A DNA stretch of 64,000 nucleotides from Rhodococcus erythropolis NBRC 15567 (GCF_001552595.1 NZ_BCRM01000003.1:62001-126000); one strand, 5' to 3'; numbered from the stretch's first letter, positions 27,511 through 36,991 are shown. Notes: generated from the sequence alone by a model not told the origin. A program made the numbers and translations.

Positions 27511-28754
27511 GGTGCCGGTGCCCCCTGAGGAAGTCCTGGAATGTTGATCGGCGGAAGTCCCGGAATCTGAATGGTATTCGGATCCGCTGCCGGGGCCTGC
27601 GCAGCGGGAGCCTGTCCGGCGGGAGCCTGGGCCGGCGGTGCGGCAGGCTTGAGCGGATCGCTCAACGGGTTGCCTGTCTGTCCGGCGAGCCCGGCCTGCT
27701 TACCCAACACACCTTCCGGGCCGGAGAGTGTTCCGGCCAACGGAGTTCCGGTGAGGAAGTTCGCGTCGAGTCGGGGCAGCGAGATGTCGATGGTCATTGC
27801 CAGGTTGGCGTAGTCACCGCGGATGACGTTGTCGATTCCGTTCTGTGGGAACGGGAACGTCAAGAGGACTCCGAGAACTTGAGTGAGAGCGTTACCCGAA
27901 TCCGCCAAGGCCTTCAGAGTCGGCGAAAGAGCCCGAACGTTGGTCGCGAAATCGTCGCCGCTCTCCTGGATGACACGGCTCGCCACCTCGCTGAGACCAC
28001 CGAGGGAGGTCAACGCGGTGGTGATGTCCTGACGCTGAGCGACAAGAATCTCGAGTGCCGGCGGAATACCTTCGAGCGCTTTGTTCAAGGTGTCGTGCTG
28101 TGCCTGGACGGTCGAGGACAGTCGATCGAGTCCTTCCATCGCCGAAACGATGTCGCCTCGTTGCTTGTCCAGACTTCCGACCAGCTGATCGAGCTGAGGC
28201 AGGAGGTCTCGAACGGAATCTTCACGCCCACCGAGAGCGGCATTGAGTTCCTTCGTGATGTCCTGAACCTGAGCGAGACCGCCGCCGTTGAGAACAACGG
28301 ACAGAGACGACAGCGTCTGTTCCGTCGTCGGGTAAGCGCCCGCCCGCTCGATGGGAATCAAGTCACCGGCTTCGAGTCGGCCCTCGGGCTCTTCTCCAAC
28401 CGGCGGCGCCAACTCGATGTGCTGAGAGCCGAGCAAGCTGGTCTGGCCGATTTTTGCCGTCGCGTTGGCAGGCAACTGAACCTCGGGATTCAGCGACACC
28501 GTCACCAGAGCGTGCCAGCCCTGAACCTCGATGTTCGAAACGCTTCCCACTGCAACGTCATCCACCCGGACGGGCGAATTCTGCGACAGCGTAGTCACGT
28601 TCGGCATCTCGATCTGGACCTCGTATGCGCCTTCGCCCCGGCCCTGAGTTCCTGGCATCGGCACAGAGTTGAGACCGTTCCATTCACAACCGCTGGCGCC
28701 GAGTGCCACTGCCGTGGCCAACACGGCAACCGTGGTCTTGCGAGCTACCCGCAT
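27507..28754 (-). CDS. mce4E: Mce4E, lipoprotein MCE subunit
   Basis: A 415-residue protein with a lipoprotein signal peptide ending in the lipobox LGASGC (Cys23), typical of the E subunit of mce operons (LprN-type). The MCE domain spans about 45-120; a helical domain and a Pro/Ala/Gln-rich tail (PPAQAPAGQAPAAQAP) follow. It is presumably anchored to the outer leaflet of the plasma membrane as part of the Mce4 tube. The start overlaps the mce4D stop (TGATG) and the stop overlaps mce4F. Confidence 0.95.
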   Translation of the reverse strand: MRVARKTTVAVLATAVALGASGCEWNGLNSVPMPGTQGRGEGAYEVQIEMPNVTTLSQNSPVRVDDVAVGSVSNIEVQGWHALVTVSLNPEVQLPANATAKIGQTSLLGSQHIELAPPVGEEPEGRLEAGDLIPIERAGAYPTTEQTLSSLSVVLNGGGLAQVQDITKELNAALGGREDSVRDLLPQLDQLVGSLDKQRGDIVSAMEGLDRLSSTVQAQHDTLNKALEGIPPALEILVAQRQDITTALTSLGGLSEVASRVIQESGDDFATNVRALSPTLKALADSGNALTQVLGVLLTFPFPQNGIDNVIRGDYANLAMTIDISLPRLDANFLTGTPLAGTLSGPEGVLGKQAGLAGQTGNPLSDPLKPAAPPAQAPAGQAPAAQAPAADPNTIQIPGLPPINIPGLPQGAPAP

Positions 28755-30058
28755 CAGTTCCCTCCGCCCATGTTGAAGAGTTCGGCGAGATCCTTGGGAA
28801 CACTCGTCATGGGAGCACCTGACATCGGTCCTGCGACGGTTTCCGGCTGATTCTGACTTGCCGCTTCCAATCCCGGTTCGGTGTAGACGATCTGATCCGG
28901 GAAAGCCTGCACGCCCGCGACCGGGTTGAACAGGAATCCGGGGTAGTTGCCGATCATCGTGCTGAGCACCGGCCCGAGGTATTGCTTACACAGGTCGGCA
29001 CTGTTCTGGGAGTTACCACTGTCGATGCCTTCGATGGAACCACAGATCCACTGGATCGGATTCTTGAAGTTACTCAGTGCGATTGCGCCGGTCATGCTGC
29101 CCTGAGCCGGTTTGTAGATCTGATAGAAGTTGGCAAGCGACGTCGGTCCGGAGTGCAGAACCTGCTCGATCTCCGGGCGCTTGTCCGTCAGTACCTGGGT
29201 GGCATCGGCCAGACGCGCGACCGATTCGCTCAGTCCCTCGCTGTTGTCCTTGACGAACCGCTGAACGTCGCCCACCGCCAGGTCGAGATCGCTGAGGGCG
29301 GTACCCAACTCGTCGGAGCTGCTTGCGAGAACGCTTGTCACCGAAGCGAGGTGACCGCTGAACTGCACGATCTGCTCGTTGCTCGAGGACAACGCAGTGA
29401 CAAACGCCTGCAGGTTCCGAATGGTGGAGAACAAATCGGTCCGGCCTTCGGACAGCGTGTGCATCGTGGCCGAGAGTTCGCGCAACGTCGACCGAATGGA
29501 CTCACCGTTACCGTCGAGGTTCGTTCCCACGGTGTCGATGAATCGGCCGAGGGAACCCTGATCGTCCAGACCCTCCGGTCCGAGTGCGTCAGACAGTTTG
29601 GTCAGTTCGGTCTTGATCTCGTCCCACTCCACCGGAACGGCGGTGCGCTCGATCGGGATCTCGCCGCCATTGGGCATCTGTTCCCCGCCGGAGTACACGG
29701 GGGTCAATTGCACGAAGCGTGCGGACACGAGGCTTTGAGCAACGATGAGCGCCTTGGCATCTGCCGGAACGTCGACGCTCGAGTCGATCTTCATCTCGAC
29801 GTACGTGTCCCGATCACGCGGTTCGATCTTCGTCACCTTGCCGACGTTGACACCGAGCACTCGCACGACGTCGCCCTCGTAGAGACCTGTCGTCGAGACG
29901 AAGTGCGCGGAGATCTTGGTCTTGCCCAGGCCAGGGATGAAGAGGTAGGCCGCACCCGCCACGAGCAGCGCGACCAGCACACCCGCTCCGATCAGCACCC
30001 ACTTCTTGCGTGGGTTGGTGGAGCCCTGTGAATCCTGTGAAGTCATGGTCTCGGTCAT
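28754..30058 (-). CDS. mce4D: Mce4D, MCE-family sterol-import protein
   Basis: A 434-residue protein. The start MTETMTSQ at 30058 is chosen because its ATG overlaps the mce4C stop by 4 bp; the open frame extends about 100 bases further but only inside mce4C. It has a transmembrane anchor (about 21-43), an MCE domain (about 50-125, GLYEGDVVRVLGVNVGKV), a long coiled helical region and a C-terminal segment mentioning QNQPETVAGPM. Fourth subunit of the Mce4 importer. Confidence 0.94.
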   Translation of the reverse strand: MTETMTSQDSQGSTNPRKKWVLIGAGVLVALLVAGAAYLFIPGLGKTKISAHFVSTTGLYEGDVVRVLGVNVGKVTKIEPRDRDTYVEMKIDSSVDVPADAKALIVAQSLVSARFVQLTPVYSGGEQMPNGGEIPIERTAVPVEWDEIKTELTKLSDALGPEGLDDQGSLGRFIDTVGTNLDGNGESIRSTLRELSATMHTLSEGRTDLFSTIRNLQAFVTALSSSNEQIVQFSGHLASVTSVLASSSDELGTALSDLDLAVGDVQRFVKDNSEGLSESVARLADATQVLTDKRPEIEQVLHSGPTSLANFYQIYKPAQGSMTGAIALSNFKNPIQWICGSIEGIDSGNSQNSADLCKQYLGPVLSTMIGNYPGFLFNPVAGVQAFPDQIVYTEPGLEAASQNQPETVAGPMSGAPMTSVPKDLAELFNMGGGN

Positions 30059-31113
30059 TCTCCCGGCCCCCTGATCGTCGGTGGAATGCCGGGGAAGAAG
30101 TCTTCCAGGTCGCCCGGAACCTGCTCGGGCGCGACGCTGGTGTCCACCAAAGTCTTCCACCAGTTACTCGGCAGAATGTTGATGATGAAGGCATCGAAGA
30201 ACGGGCCGCTGGCCACGGTCTCGCCGAGCGCGGTGATGTACGGTCCGAGGCCGTCGAGCGCCCCGGCGATGTTGTCCTTGTTCTGCTGAAGAACCTCGGC
30301 GACCGAATTCAGCTTCTCGAGGGTCGGCCCCATCTGAGCCTCGTTCTCCTGCACAAGCGCTGACAGTTGACGTGAGACTGCGCCGGTGTTGACGATCAGT
30401 TCGCTGATCGCGTCACGCCGCAAGCTCAGTTCGGCAAACAGCTTGTTGCCGTCAACCAGCAACGAATCGATCTGACCGCTTCTGTCGGAGAGGATCTTGG
30501 TGACATCTTCGGCCCGCGAGAGCAATTGGAGCAGGCTCTCGTCGCGTGAGTTGATGCTCTGCGAAAGCCGCGTCATTCCGTCCAACGCGGTGCGCAGTTC
30601 GGGCGGAGTATCGGCCAGCGTGTCCGAGATAGCGTTGAGCGAATCGTTGATCTGGTCCGTGTCGAGTTCGGACACCGTGGTACCGAGGTCGCCGAGCGCG
30701 TCGTTGAGCGAGTACGGGGAGTTGGTGCGCTCGATAGGAATCGGCGTGTCCGTGCGCAGCAGTCCGGATCCTTCCGGCCGCACCGCCAACGACTTTCGGC
30801 CGAGAACCGTGTTGGTCTTGATGTCGGCCGCGGTCTGCTCGCCCAGGGCGACGCCGTCCTGAACGGTGAAGGTGACCAGAACCTTCTGGTCGTCGAGCTC
30901 GACGTCGCTGACCTTGCCGACATTCACTCCGGCCATGGTCACATTGTCGCCGGCGACCAGGCCGCCGGCATCTTGGAAATACGCCGAGTAGCGAATGCCG
31001 CCGTTGATGAACTGGAGTTGATCGTATTGAAGCGTGGCACCCACGGTTGCCACCGCCAGGACGAGACCGATGACACCGATCTGTACCGGATTGCGTTCAC
31101 GGGTAGGGGTCAT
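30055..31113 (-). CDS. mce4C: Mce4C, MCE-family sterol-import protein
   Basis: A 352-residue protein. The ATG at 31113 (MTPTRERNPV) overlaps the mce4B stop as ATGA and is preferred to a GTG 15 nt upstream that has no room for a ribosome binding site. It has a transmembrane anchor (about 11-31), an MCE domain (about 38-115, GLVAGDNVTMAGVNVGKV) and a helical C-terminal domain. It is the shortest C-terminal region of the six together with Mce4B. Third subunit of the Mce4 sterol importer. Confidence 0.94.
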   Translation of the reverse strand: MTPTRERNPVQIGVIGLVLAVATVGATLQYDQLQFINGGIRYSAYFQDAGGLVAGDNVTMAGVNVGKVSDVELDDQKVLVTFTVQDGVALGEQTAADIKTNTVLGRKSLAVRPEGSGLLRTDTPIPIERTNSPYSLNDALGDLGTTVSELDTDQINDSLNAISDTLADTPPELRTALDGMTRLSQSINSRDESLLQLLSRAEDVTKILSDRSGQIDSLLVDGNKLFAELSLRRDAISELIVNTGAVSRQLSALVQENEAQMGPTLEKLNSVAEVLQQNKDNIAGALDGLGPYITALGETVASGPFFDAFIINILPSNWWKTLVDTSVAPEQVPGDLEDFFPGIPPTIRGPGE

Positions 31114-32129
31114 GAGACTTTTGCGCACCTTCCCGTGTCCTGGACTGCCGTGGGCAAGATGATCGTCGTTCCGTCAGGTCCGGAGAACTTGAAAGTGTTG
31201 GCGCACAGATAGAACTGGAAGAACGCTCCGTACGTGCCCACTCGGATCAGCTTCCGGTAGTCGGACGGCAGACGACCGAGCGCGGTATTGATGTCGTCCT
31301 TGCCCAGGTCCAGCTGCGTCATCGTTCGGTTGGTCTCCCCGATCAGGGTCTGGATGTCCGGACGTGTCGCCTGCAGCAGCGATGCGAGATCTCCGGTCGC
31401 GCCGGCGATCTCGGTGATCGAATTACCGATCGGGCCACTGTCCTTCGCCAATCCACTGACCAACTGCTGGAGCTGATCGATCGTGGTGGAGAACTGATCA
31501 CCCTTGTCGTTGATCGTGCCGAGTACGTCGTTGAGGTTGGTGATGACGTCCCCGATCAGCTGATCTCGGTCCGCCAACGTGCTGGTGAACGAACTGGTGT
31601 TTCCCAGAAGCGAAACCAATGTTCCACCCTGACCTTGGAGTACCTGGAGCAGGGCCCCGGAGAGGTCGTTGACCTGCTGGGGGTCGAGAGAGCGAAGCAG
31701 CGGCTTGAATCCGCCGAGCAGCAGATCCAGATCGAGCGCGGGCGACGTCTGGTCGACTGGAATCGATCCACCTGACGAAAGCGTCTCGGTGGAACCAGCG
31801 CCCTCGAGCAGTTCCATGTAGCGGTCGCCCACCAGGTTCTCGTAGCGCACAGTCGCTTTGGTGCTCTTCATCAGTGAGTACTTGGTATCGACGTCGAACT
31901 CGACCTCGGCCTGGTTGGAGTCACCGATGGACACTCCGGTGACCGACCCGACCGGAACACCGGCGATACGTACCTTGTCGCCGGACTTGAGTCCCGAGAC
32001 GTCCGAGAACGTGGCGTGAAATCCGTTGCTGCTGCTGAAGCGCACCTGACTGAAGACGATCGCCAGTCCGGCGAAGATGACCGCCATGACGACGGTGAAA
32101 ATCAGCAGCTTGACCGTGGTCGGTCTCAT
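31110..32129 (-). CDS. mce4B: Mce4B, MCE-family sterol-import protein
   Basis: A 339-residue protein with an N-terminal anchor (about 7-28), an MCE domain (about 35-115, GLKSGDKVRIAGVPVG) and a helical region. The ATG at 32129 overlaps the mce4A stop (TGATG); a GTG one codon upstream is equally in frame. Second subunit of the Mce4 complex. There is no lipobox and no catalytic motif, as expected for a structural conduit protein. Confidence 0.94.
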   Translation of the reverse strand: MRPTTVKLLIFTVVMAVIFAGLAIVFSQVRFSSSNGFHATFSDVSGLKSGDKVRIAGVPVGSVTGVSIGDSNQAEVEFDVDTKYSLMKSTKATVRYENLVGDRYMELLEGAGSTETLSSGGSIPVDQTSPALDLDLLLGGFKPLLRSLDPQQVNDLSGALLQVLQGQGGTLVSLLGNTSSFTSTLADRDQLIGDVITNLNDVLGTINDKGDQFSTTIDQLQQLVSGLAKDSGPIGNSITEIAGATGDLASLLQATRPDIQTLIGETNRTMTQLDLGKDDINTALGRLPSDYRKLIRVGTYGAFFQFYLCANTFKFSGPDGTTIILPTAVQDTGRCAKVS

Positions 32130-33313
32130 CACTTCCCGTCTTCCTGCTCGTAGGAGTCACCGAAGAGATACTGGAAAATGGTCGGCACGGTGACGCGCAG
32201 TTCGGTGTTGGGAACGAAAGGCACGTTGCCGGTGTTGGTGACTGCGAACGGGGCATGCCCGTCGACCTTCGGATCGAATTCGGGCAGACCATAACAATTG
32301 GGTCCACCGGAGGCCGCGACCTTGGGGAGAGATTGCGGGTTCTGGTACGCCTCGGCGCCGTACATGAAGCTCGCACTCAGCATCAGTGCAGCCTTGTCCC
32401 CGGTGCCTGCCAGTGGCTCGAACTTGATCCGGCCGTCGTTCAACCCGACGATGAAGCACGTCAGACCCGACGAGTACTTGTCGAGCAGGGTCGTCGTCGC
32501 GGTCAGAGTGTCGAGGGCGGTGGTCAGGTTCTGCTCGTTGTCGGTCAACAACGCGTTGCCGGTGTCCGCGAGGCCGGTGACGTTCAGCAACAGCAGGTCG
32601 AGGTTTGCCTGCTCCGCCACGATCGATCCGCTTGTCGCGGTGGCGTTGTCGAGGATGCGCATCAGATCCGGTGCCACGTCGGCGTACAGGTTGGTGACAT
32701 CGGCGGCGCCGACCAAGTCTTCCTGGAGCTGCGGCAGAACCGGATTCATCTTCTTCAGATAGGTGTCACCGAGCTCGAGAACCTCACCCAGCGACTCGCC
32801 GCGCCCGTTGAGTGCAGTGGAGATCGCGCCGAGTGTGGCGTTGAGCTTTTCCGGTTCGATCTTCGCGAGTACGTCCGAAAGATGTTCGAAGACACTGTTG
32901 AACTCGACGGTGACGCTGTCCGAGGCGATGACAGCACCCTCCTGGATCGGCTGGGTCGACGGATCGTCGGGAATCACGATGTTGACGTACTTCGCACCGA
33001 ACACCGTGGTGGTCTTGATTTCCACCCGGGCGTTCGACGGAATCTTCGACATCTGGCCCGGATCCATCGCCAACTTCAGGTTTGCCTGGTCGCCGACGAG
33101 GGAGATCGATTCGACGCGGCCGACCTGCACTCCGCGCAGCTTCACCTTGGCATTCGGTTCCATGACCAGGCCGGCACGCGTGGACGTCACGGTGATGGGC
33201 GTGCTCTTGGTGAACCCACCCGAGAACATGGTGAGAGCAACGGCGACGATCGCCACGAGTCCGAGGACCAGGCCGGCTGCGGCCAACTTCTTGTGCCATC
33301 TGGGTACGGTCAT
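32129..33313 (-). CDS. mce4A: Mce4A, MCE-family sterol-import protein
   Basis: A 394-residue protein: transmembrane anchor about 11-31, MCE domain about 37-115 (NAKVKLRGVQVGRVESI), then the long alpha-helical region and a C-terminal globular part. It is first of the six MCE subunits, 11 bp after yrbE4B. Mce4A homologues are required for cholesterol uptake in M. tuberculosis and R. jostii. Direct sterol binding by this protein is not something the sequence shows. Confidence 0.95.
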   Translation of the reverse strand: MTVPRWHKKLAAAGLVLGLVAIVAVALTMFSGGFTKSTPITVTSTRAGLVMEPNAKVKLRGVQVGRVESISLVGDQANLKLAMDPGQMSKIPSNARVEIKTTTVFGAKYVNIVIPDDPSTQPIQEGAVIASDSVTVEFNSVFEHLSDVLAKIEPEKLNATLGAISTALNGRGESLGEVLELGDTYLKKMNPVLPQLQEDLVGAADVTNLYADVAPDLMRILDNATATSGSIVAEQANLDLLLLNVTGLADTGNALLTDNEQNLTTALDTLTATTTLLDKYSSGLTCFIVGLNDGRIKFEPLAGTGDKAALMLSASFMYGAEAYQNPQSLPKVAASGGPNCYGLPEFDPKVDGHAPFAVTNTGNVPFVPNTELRVTVPTIFQYLFGDSYEQEDGK

Positions 33314-33324
33314 CGCTTGCCCGC

Positions 33325-34176
33325 CTATCCCGACAGGTTGAAGTTGCCGGACCCGCCGTAGATGGCGAGTGAGATGAGCAGGGTGACCGTGACGACCGCG
33401 ATCAACGAGGCGCGCACTGCGTTACCCACCGCGACACCGACGCCGACCGGGCCACCGGTTGCGTTGAAGCCGTAGTAGGTGTGGATGAGCATGACGGCCA
33501 GCGCCATGACTATCGCCTGGGCGAACGACCACAGTATGTCCGTGGGTATCAGGAAGGTCGTGAAGTAGTGGTCGTACACGCCGCCGGACTGGTTGTAGAG
33601 GAACACCGTCGCAAAGCGGCTGGCGACGAACGACGCGATCACCGCCAGGGAGTACAGCGGGATGATCGCGATCATGCCGGCCATGACGCGGGTGCTGACC
33701 AGATACGGAATCGACGGGATCGCCATCGTCTCCAGGGCGTCGATCTCTTCGGAGACGCGCATCGCACCGAGCTGCGCGGTGGAGCCGGCGCCGATGGTCG
33801 CGGCGAGGCCGATTCCGGCGATGACCGGCGCTGCGATGCGAACGTTGATGAAGGCGGCGAAGAAGCCCGTCAGTGCTTCGACACCGATGTTGCCCAGCGA
33901 GCTGTAGCCCTGAACGGCGATGGTGCCACCGGTGAACAGTGTCAGGAATCCGACGATCACGACGGTGCCACCGATGACGGCGAGCGCACCGGTGCCCATG
34001 CTGATCTCGGCGATCAGTCGCAGAGTTTCACGCGGATAACGCATCAGCGCCTTGGGAGCGTGACCGAGAGCCTTCGCGAAGAACAGCGCTTGATCACCGA
34101 TGCTGTCGATACTGCGAGAGATCGAGCCGATCTGTCGACGTGTGCGCGGGAAGCGTCCCGCTGCGGCCAACGCCAT
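33325..34176 (-). CDS. yrbE4B: YrbE4B, MlaE-type permease of the Mce4 importer
   Basis: A 283-residue integral membrane protein of the MlaE/YrbE family with five to six helices. The family's cytoplasmic coupling-helix motif appears as SEEIDALETMAIPSIPYLV near residue 140. It pairs with YrbE4A to form the permease core through which lipids delivered by the Mce tube enter; energy comes from an MceG-type ATPase not in this window. It follows yrbE4A by 64 bp, the largest gap in the operon. Confidence 0.95.
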   Translation of the reverse strand: MALAAAGRFPRTRRQIGSISRSIDSIGDQALFFAKALGHAPKALMRYPRETLRLIAEISMGTGALAVIGGTVVIVGFLTLFTGGTIAVQGYSSLGNIGVEALTGFFAAFINVRIAAPVIAGIGLAATIGAGSTAQLGAMRVSEEIDALETMAIPSIPYLVSTRVMAGMIAIIPLYSLAVIASFVASRFATVFLYNQSGGVYDHYFTTFLIPTDILWSFAQAIVMALAVMLIHTYYGFNATGGPVGVGVAVGNAVRASLIAVVTVTLLISLAIYGGSGNFNLSG

Positions 34177-34240
34177 CAGATCTCCTCCCGTCCGTCGTTC
34201 GTCGTTCTGTTCACTTCGATCTCTCCGACTGCCGTGTGCC

Positions 34241-35005
34241 TCATCCGGCCGTCAACTTGATACCGATGGTCGTGATGAGCACGTTGACGACGAAGAGCGC
34301 CATGAACGCGAACACGACGGTCTGGTTGACCGCGTCACCGACGCTCTTGGCGCCGCCCTTGACGTTGAGTCCGAGGTAGGCCGCAACCAGGCCGGCGATC
34401 ATGCCGAACAGTCCTGCTTTGACCATGGAGAGCATGAGCTCACCGAATCCGGTGAGCAGTGTGATGCCGTTGACGAAGGCGCCGGGATTCACGTCCTGGA
34501 TGAACACGGAGAAGACGAAACCGCCGAGGATGCCGATGGTGCAGACCAGTCCGTTGAGGAGCAGCGCCACTCCCGTCGACGCGAGCACCCGGGGAACGAC
34601 CAACCGGTGGATCGGATTGATACCGAGCACCTTCATGGCGTCGATCTCTTCGCGAATGGTTCTGGCCGAGAGGTCCGCGCAGATGGCGGTTGCGCCGGCG
34701 CCGGCGACGATCAGCACGGTGACGATGGGGCCGACCTGTGTGACGGTACCGAGCGCAGCTCCGGCACCGCTGAGGTCGGCTGCACCGATCTCGCGCAAGA
34801 GAATGTTGATGGTGAAGCTGACCAGCACCGTGAACGGGATTGCGACCAGCACCGTCGGCACCATCGAGACTCGCGCCACGAACCAGGCCTGATCGATGAA
34901 CTCTTGACGCTGGAAGGGGCGGGAGAAGACTGCCCTCAAGGTTTGGGCGGACATCTGAAAGAAGCCACCGACCGCTCGTAATGGCACCTCGACGAGGTCT
35001 ACCAT
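34241..35005 (-). CDS. yrbE4A: YrbE4A, MlaE-type permease of the Mce4 importer
   Basis: A 254-residue MlaE/YrbE membrane protein with the coupling motif REEIDAMKVLGINPIHRLV near residue 125, the ATPase contact site. It is the first gene of the ten-gene mce4 operon. A KstR-type operator lies 85 bp upstream, so the operon should be induced by sterol CoA intermediates. It is called supA in rhodococci. The ATG has no strong competitor. Confidence 0.95.
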   Translation of the reverse strand: MVDLVEVPLRAVGGFFQMSAQTLRAVFSRPFQRQEFIDQAWFVARVSMVPTVLVAIPFTVLVSFTINILLREIGAADLSGAGAALGTVTQVGPIVTVLIVAGAGATAICADLSARTIREEIDAMKVLGINPIHRLVVPRVLASTGVALLLNGLVCTIGILGGFVFSVFIQDVNPGAFVNGITLLTGFGELMLSMVKAGLFGMIAGLVAAYLGLNVKGGAKSVGDAVNQTVVFAFMALFVVNVLITTIGIKLTAG

Positions 35006-35089
35006 TCGCCCTCCTCGTCCTTGGTTGCCGCAGTACTGTCTGTTCTCATAGTCCAGCCCCCGACAGCTTGTGACTCAGGTCATATTAAC

Positions 35090-35103
35090 TAGAACGTGTT
35101 CAC
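35090..35103. promoter_or_regulatory. KstR-type operator upstream of the mce4 operon
   Basis: TAGAACGTGTTCAC fits 13 of 14 positions of the KstR consensus TnnAACnnGTTnnA, centred on the AGAACGTGTTC inverted repeat. It is placed 85 bp before yrbE4A, where it would repress mce4 in the absence of sterols. Confidence 0.85.
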
Positions 35104-35439
35104 CTGTCAAAAACAAGTGTCCAACTCTAAGAATTAGCCTCACGGCGACGATCCGAAACCCGAAGGTTCGGGCCATGGGAAGCATCCCTTTTCGGTGCGA
35201 ATTTCGCCGAAATATCCTGGAAATTAATACTTTTGAATGATCAGCGCTTCTCGGCGCCGGATCGAGACCCTGCTACCGCGCCAGCCTTGACCGGGCACGT
35301 CGATCGAATATCGCATCGTTCACAGGAATGCAAAATTGGAACACAGTCTAGTTTTTTCGAGACCGTTGGTCTCGTTGCAGAACGCAGGCAGAGTGCCGCG
35401 CCCACCGACTCGTGAACACGCTATTTCTACCAGGAAGTG

Positions 35440-35481
35440 GACACGTAGACCGTCTAAGTGTGAACAACGGTTCTACGTGTC
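35440..35481. terminator. Possible terminator hairpin after hsd4A
   Basis: GACACGTAGACCG pairs with CGGTTCTACGTGTC with one bulged base around a 15-nt loop. It is located 26 bp beyond the hsd4A stop. There is no U-tract, so it is a candidate only. Confidence 0.45.
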
Positions 35482-35507
35482 GCGCACCTGAGAATCAGAC
35501 CCGTCGA

Positions 35508-36425
35508 TCAGCCCAACGCGCGCAGGGCCGCCGATGCCGAGAACATCTTTGCCGGGTCACGGTCAGCGAAGTAGTCACCCATCACCGCGGACAGCGTTTC
35601 CGGCGACCAGGAATCTCCCTCGGCGTCGAACCGCTGCTCGACGACGGGCGCCGCCATCAGCGCAACCATCGGTCCGTACACCACGAATACCTGACCGTTG
35701 ACGGCGTCGGCCGCCGGTGACGCCAGGTACGAGACGAGCGATGCCACATGCTCGGGCGAGAGCGGATCGATGCCGTCGGCCGGCGCGTCACCGAACACAC
35801 CTTCGGTCATCGACGTCCGTGCCCGCGGGCAGATCGCGTTGGCCCGAACGCCATAACGCGAGAGCCCACGTGCGGCCGACAACGTCAGCGCCGTGATTCC
35901 GGCTTTTGCAGCGCCGTAGTTGGGCTGCCCTTCCGGTCCGAGAAGGCCCGCCTCCGAAGAAGTGTTGACGATGCGCCCGTACACCGGCGCCCCGGCTTCC
36001 TTGGATTTCGCTCGCCAGTAGGCAGCGGCGTTGCGGCACAGGAGGAAATGGCCGCGAAGATGAACTTCGAGGACCAGATCCCAGTCTTCGTCGGACATGT
36101 TGAACAGCATCCGGTCGCGCACGACGCCGGCATTGTTGACGACAATGTCGACACTGCCGAACTGCCCCTGCGCTGCTTCCATCAGTGCGTCGGCGGTAGA
36201 ACGCTCACCGACGTTGCCTGCCACGAATTCGACTTTGGCGCCGAGACCGCGGATCTCCTCGAGCGTTGCTTCGACGGCCTCGTTCGGGGCCAGATCGTTG
36301 ACGACCAACGACGCACCGGCCTTCGCCAGACCAATGGCCTCGAACTTTCCGAGCCCCGATCCGGCACCGGTCACGATGGCGACCTTGCCCTCGAGACTGG
36401 TTTCTGGGCTGTTCACAGCATTCAT
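35508..36425 (-). CDS. hsd4A: Short-chain dehydrogenase of sterol catabolism (Rv3502c/Hsd4A-like)
   Basis: A 305-residue SDR. NAD(H)-binding TGAGSGLG at 19-26, NNAGV, catalytic Ser in NTSSEAG and the Tyr-Lys pair in NYGAAK are all present. The start MNAVNSPETS follows an in-frame extension that would cover the KstR box, so 36425 is chosen. It lies between mce4 and the ferredoxin as in M. tuberculosis. Hsd4A homologues act as 17-beta-hydroxysteroid and 3-hydroxyacyl-CoA dehydrogenases in sterol side-chain degradation. Which activity dominates here is inference. A KstR-type operator 79 bp upstream supports sterol control. Confidence 0.9.
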   Translation of the reverse strand: MNAVNSPETSLEGKVAIVTGAGSGLGKFEAIGLAKAGASLVVNDLAPNEAVEATLEEIRGLGAKVEFVAGNVGERSTADALMEAAQGQFGSVDIVVNNAGVVRDRMLFNMSDEDWDLVLEVHLRGHFLLCRNAAAYWRAKSKEAGAPVYGRIVNTSSEAGLLGPEGQPNYGAAKAGITALTLSAARGLSRYGVRANAICPRARTSMTEGVFGDAPADGIDPLSPEHVASLVSYLASPAADAVNGQVFVVYGPMVALMAAPVVEQRFDAEGDSWSPETLSAVMGDYFADRDPAKMFSASAALRALG

Positions 36426-36503
36426 CGAAGCGCTCTCCCGGTTCTCTGCGGTCGTGTGTCGAGTTACCCGGCTCGATTGCCGTGACCCACGAGTTCGCAA
36501 CTT

Positions 36504-36517
36504 TAGAACGTGTTCTT
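36504..36517. promoter_or_regulatory. KstR-type operator upstream of hsd4A
   Basis: TAGAACGTGTTCTT contains the perfect palindrome AGAACGTGTTCT. It lies 79 bp before hsd4A and just past the end of the ferredoxin gene, so hsd4A has its own promoter. Confidence 0.85.
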
Positions 36518-36534
36518 GTTTTGGGCAACCATCG

Positions 36535-36726
36535 TCAGGGATGTTCGGTCAGCGCCGCACGCGGGCATTGAGCGATCGCGGAACGGACATCTTCCCAGCG
36601 ATCCTCCGGCGGACGCACGGAACTGATCACGAGCTCCTCGTTGTCGTCGAGGTCGAAAATATCGGGTGCGATCCCTACACACACACCGTTTGCCTCGCAA
36701 CGGTCCAGATCAACCCTGACCTCCAT
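36535..36726 (-). CDS. fdxD: 3Fe-4S ferredoxin (FdxD-like)
   Basis: A 63-residue ferredoxin of the type that reduces bacterial P450s. Cluster ligands Cys10, Cys16 and Cys54 follow the pattern CxxNxxC...CP, with Asn13 at the variable position that sets redox behaviour in actinobacterial ferredoxins. It sits where M. tuberculosis has Rv3503c, between the hsd4A and fadE26 homologues. The partner could be a sterol 26-hydroxylase P450 (CYP125/CYP142), none of which is in this window. A KstR-type box lies 97 bp upstream. Confidence 0.9.
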   Translation of the reverse strand: MEVRVDLDRCEANGVCVGIAPDIFDLDDNEELVISSVRPPEDRWEDVRSAIAQCPRAALTEHP

Positions 36727-36822
36727 GGCGATTCCTCTTCTCTACTCACTGCTACTGGCGCGAACACGGATACGAAACGAGTGCCGCAGGGCTGTGCCGC
36801 ACACCGTTCCTGGCGATAACAC

Positions 36823-36836
36823 TAGAACCTGTTTCA
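36823..36836. promoter_or_regulatory. KstR-type operator upstream of the ferredoxin
   Basis: TAGAACCTGTTTCA fits all fixed positions of TnnAACnnGTTnnA. It is located 97 bp before the fdxD start in the 265-bp divergent region shared with fadE26. Confidence 0.85.
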
Positions 36837-36931
36837 GTCGTGTGCAATGATTCGAAAAAGTACCGAGAACGGACGTCGAACGATCCGCCGGAGACGGCGA
36901 GAGCGTCCCTTGTCGCCGATGTACGCATCGA

Positions 36932-36945
36932 TAGAACCTGTGTCA
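36932..36945. promoter_or_regulatory. KstR-type operator upstream of fadE26
   Basis: TAGAACCTGTGTCA fits 13 of 14 consensus positions. It lies 46 bp before the fadE26 ATG and 109 bp from the fdxD operator, so the divergent units appear to have one site each. Confidence 0.8.
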
Positions 36946-36991
36946 ATCGAATGGTTGGCGCTTTGATTCGTATCTCTATGGAGAGGTAACC

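Larger units (their letters stand above)
35006..35507. other. Intergenic region between mce4 operon and hsd4A
   Basis: About 500 bp without a convincing gene. It contains the KstR-type box at 35090-35103, a small hairpin at 35358-35374 (CGAGACC-GTT-GGTCTCG) and a longer stem at 35440-35481 that follows hsd4A. Short frames here have no ribosome binding sites or recognisable products. Confidence 0.7.

Noticed and set aside
35358-35374. Short hairpin CGAGACC-GTT-GGTCTCG as a terminator or riboswitch
   Set aside because: It is a seven-base stem with no U-tract and far from any stop or start; too weak to call.
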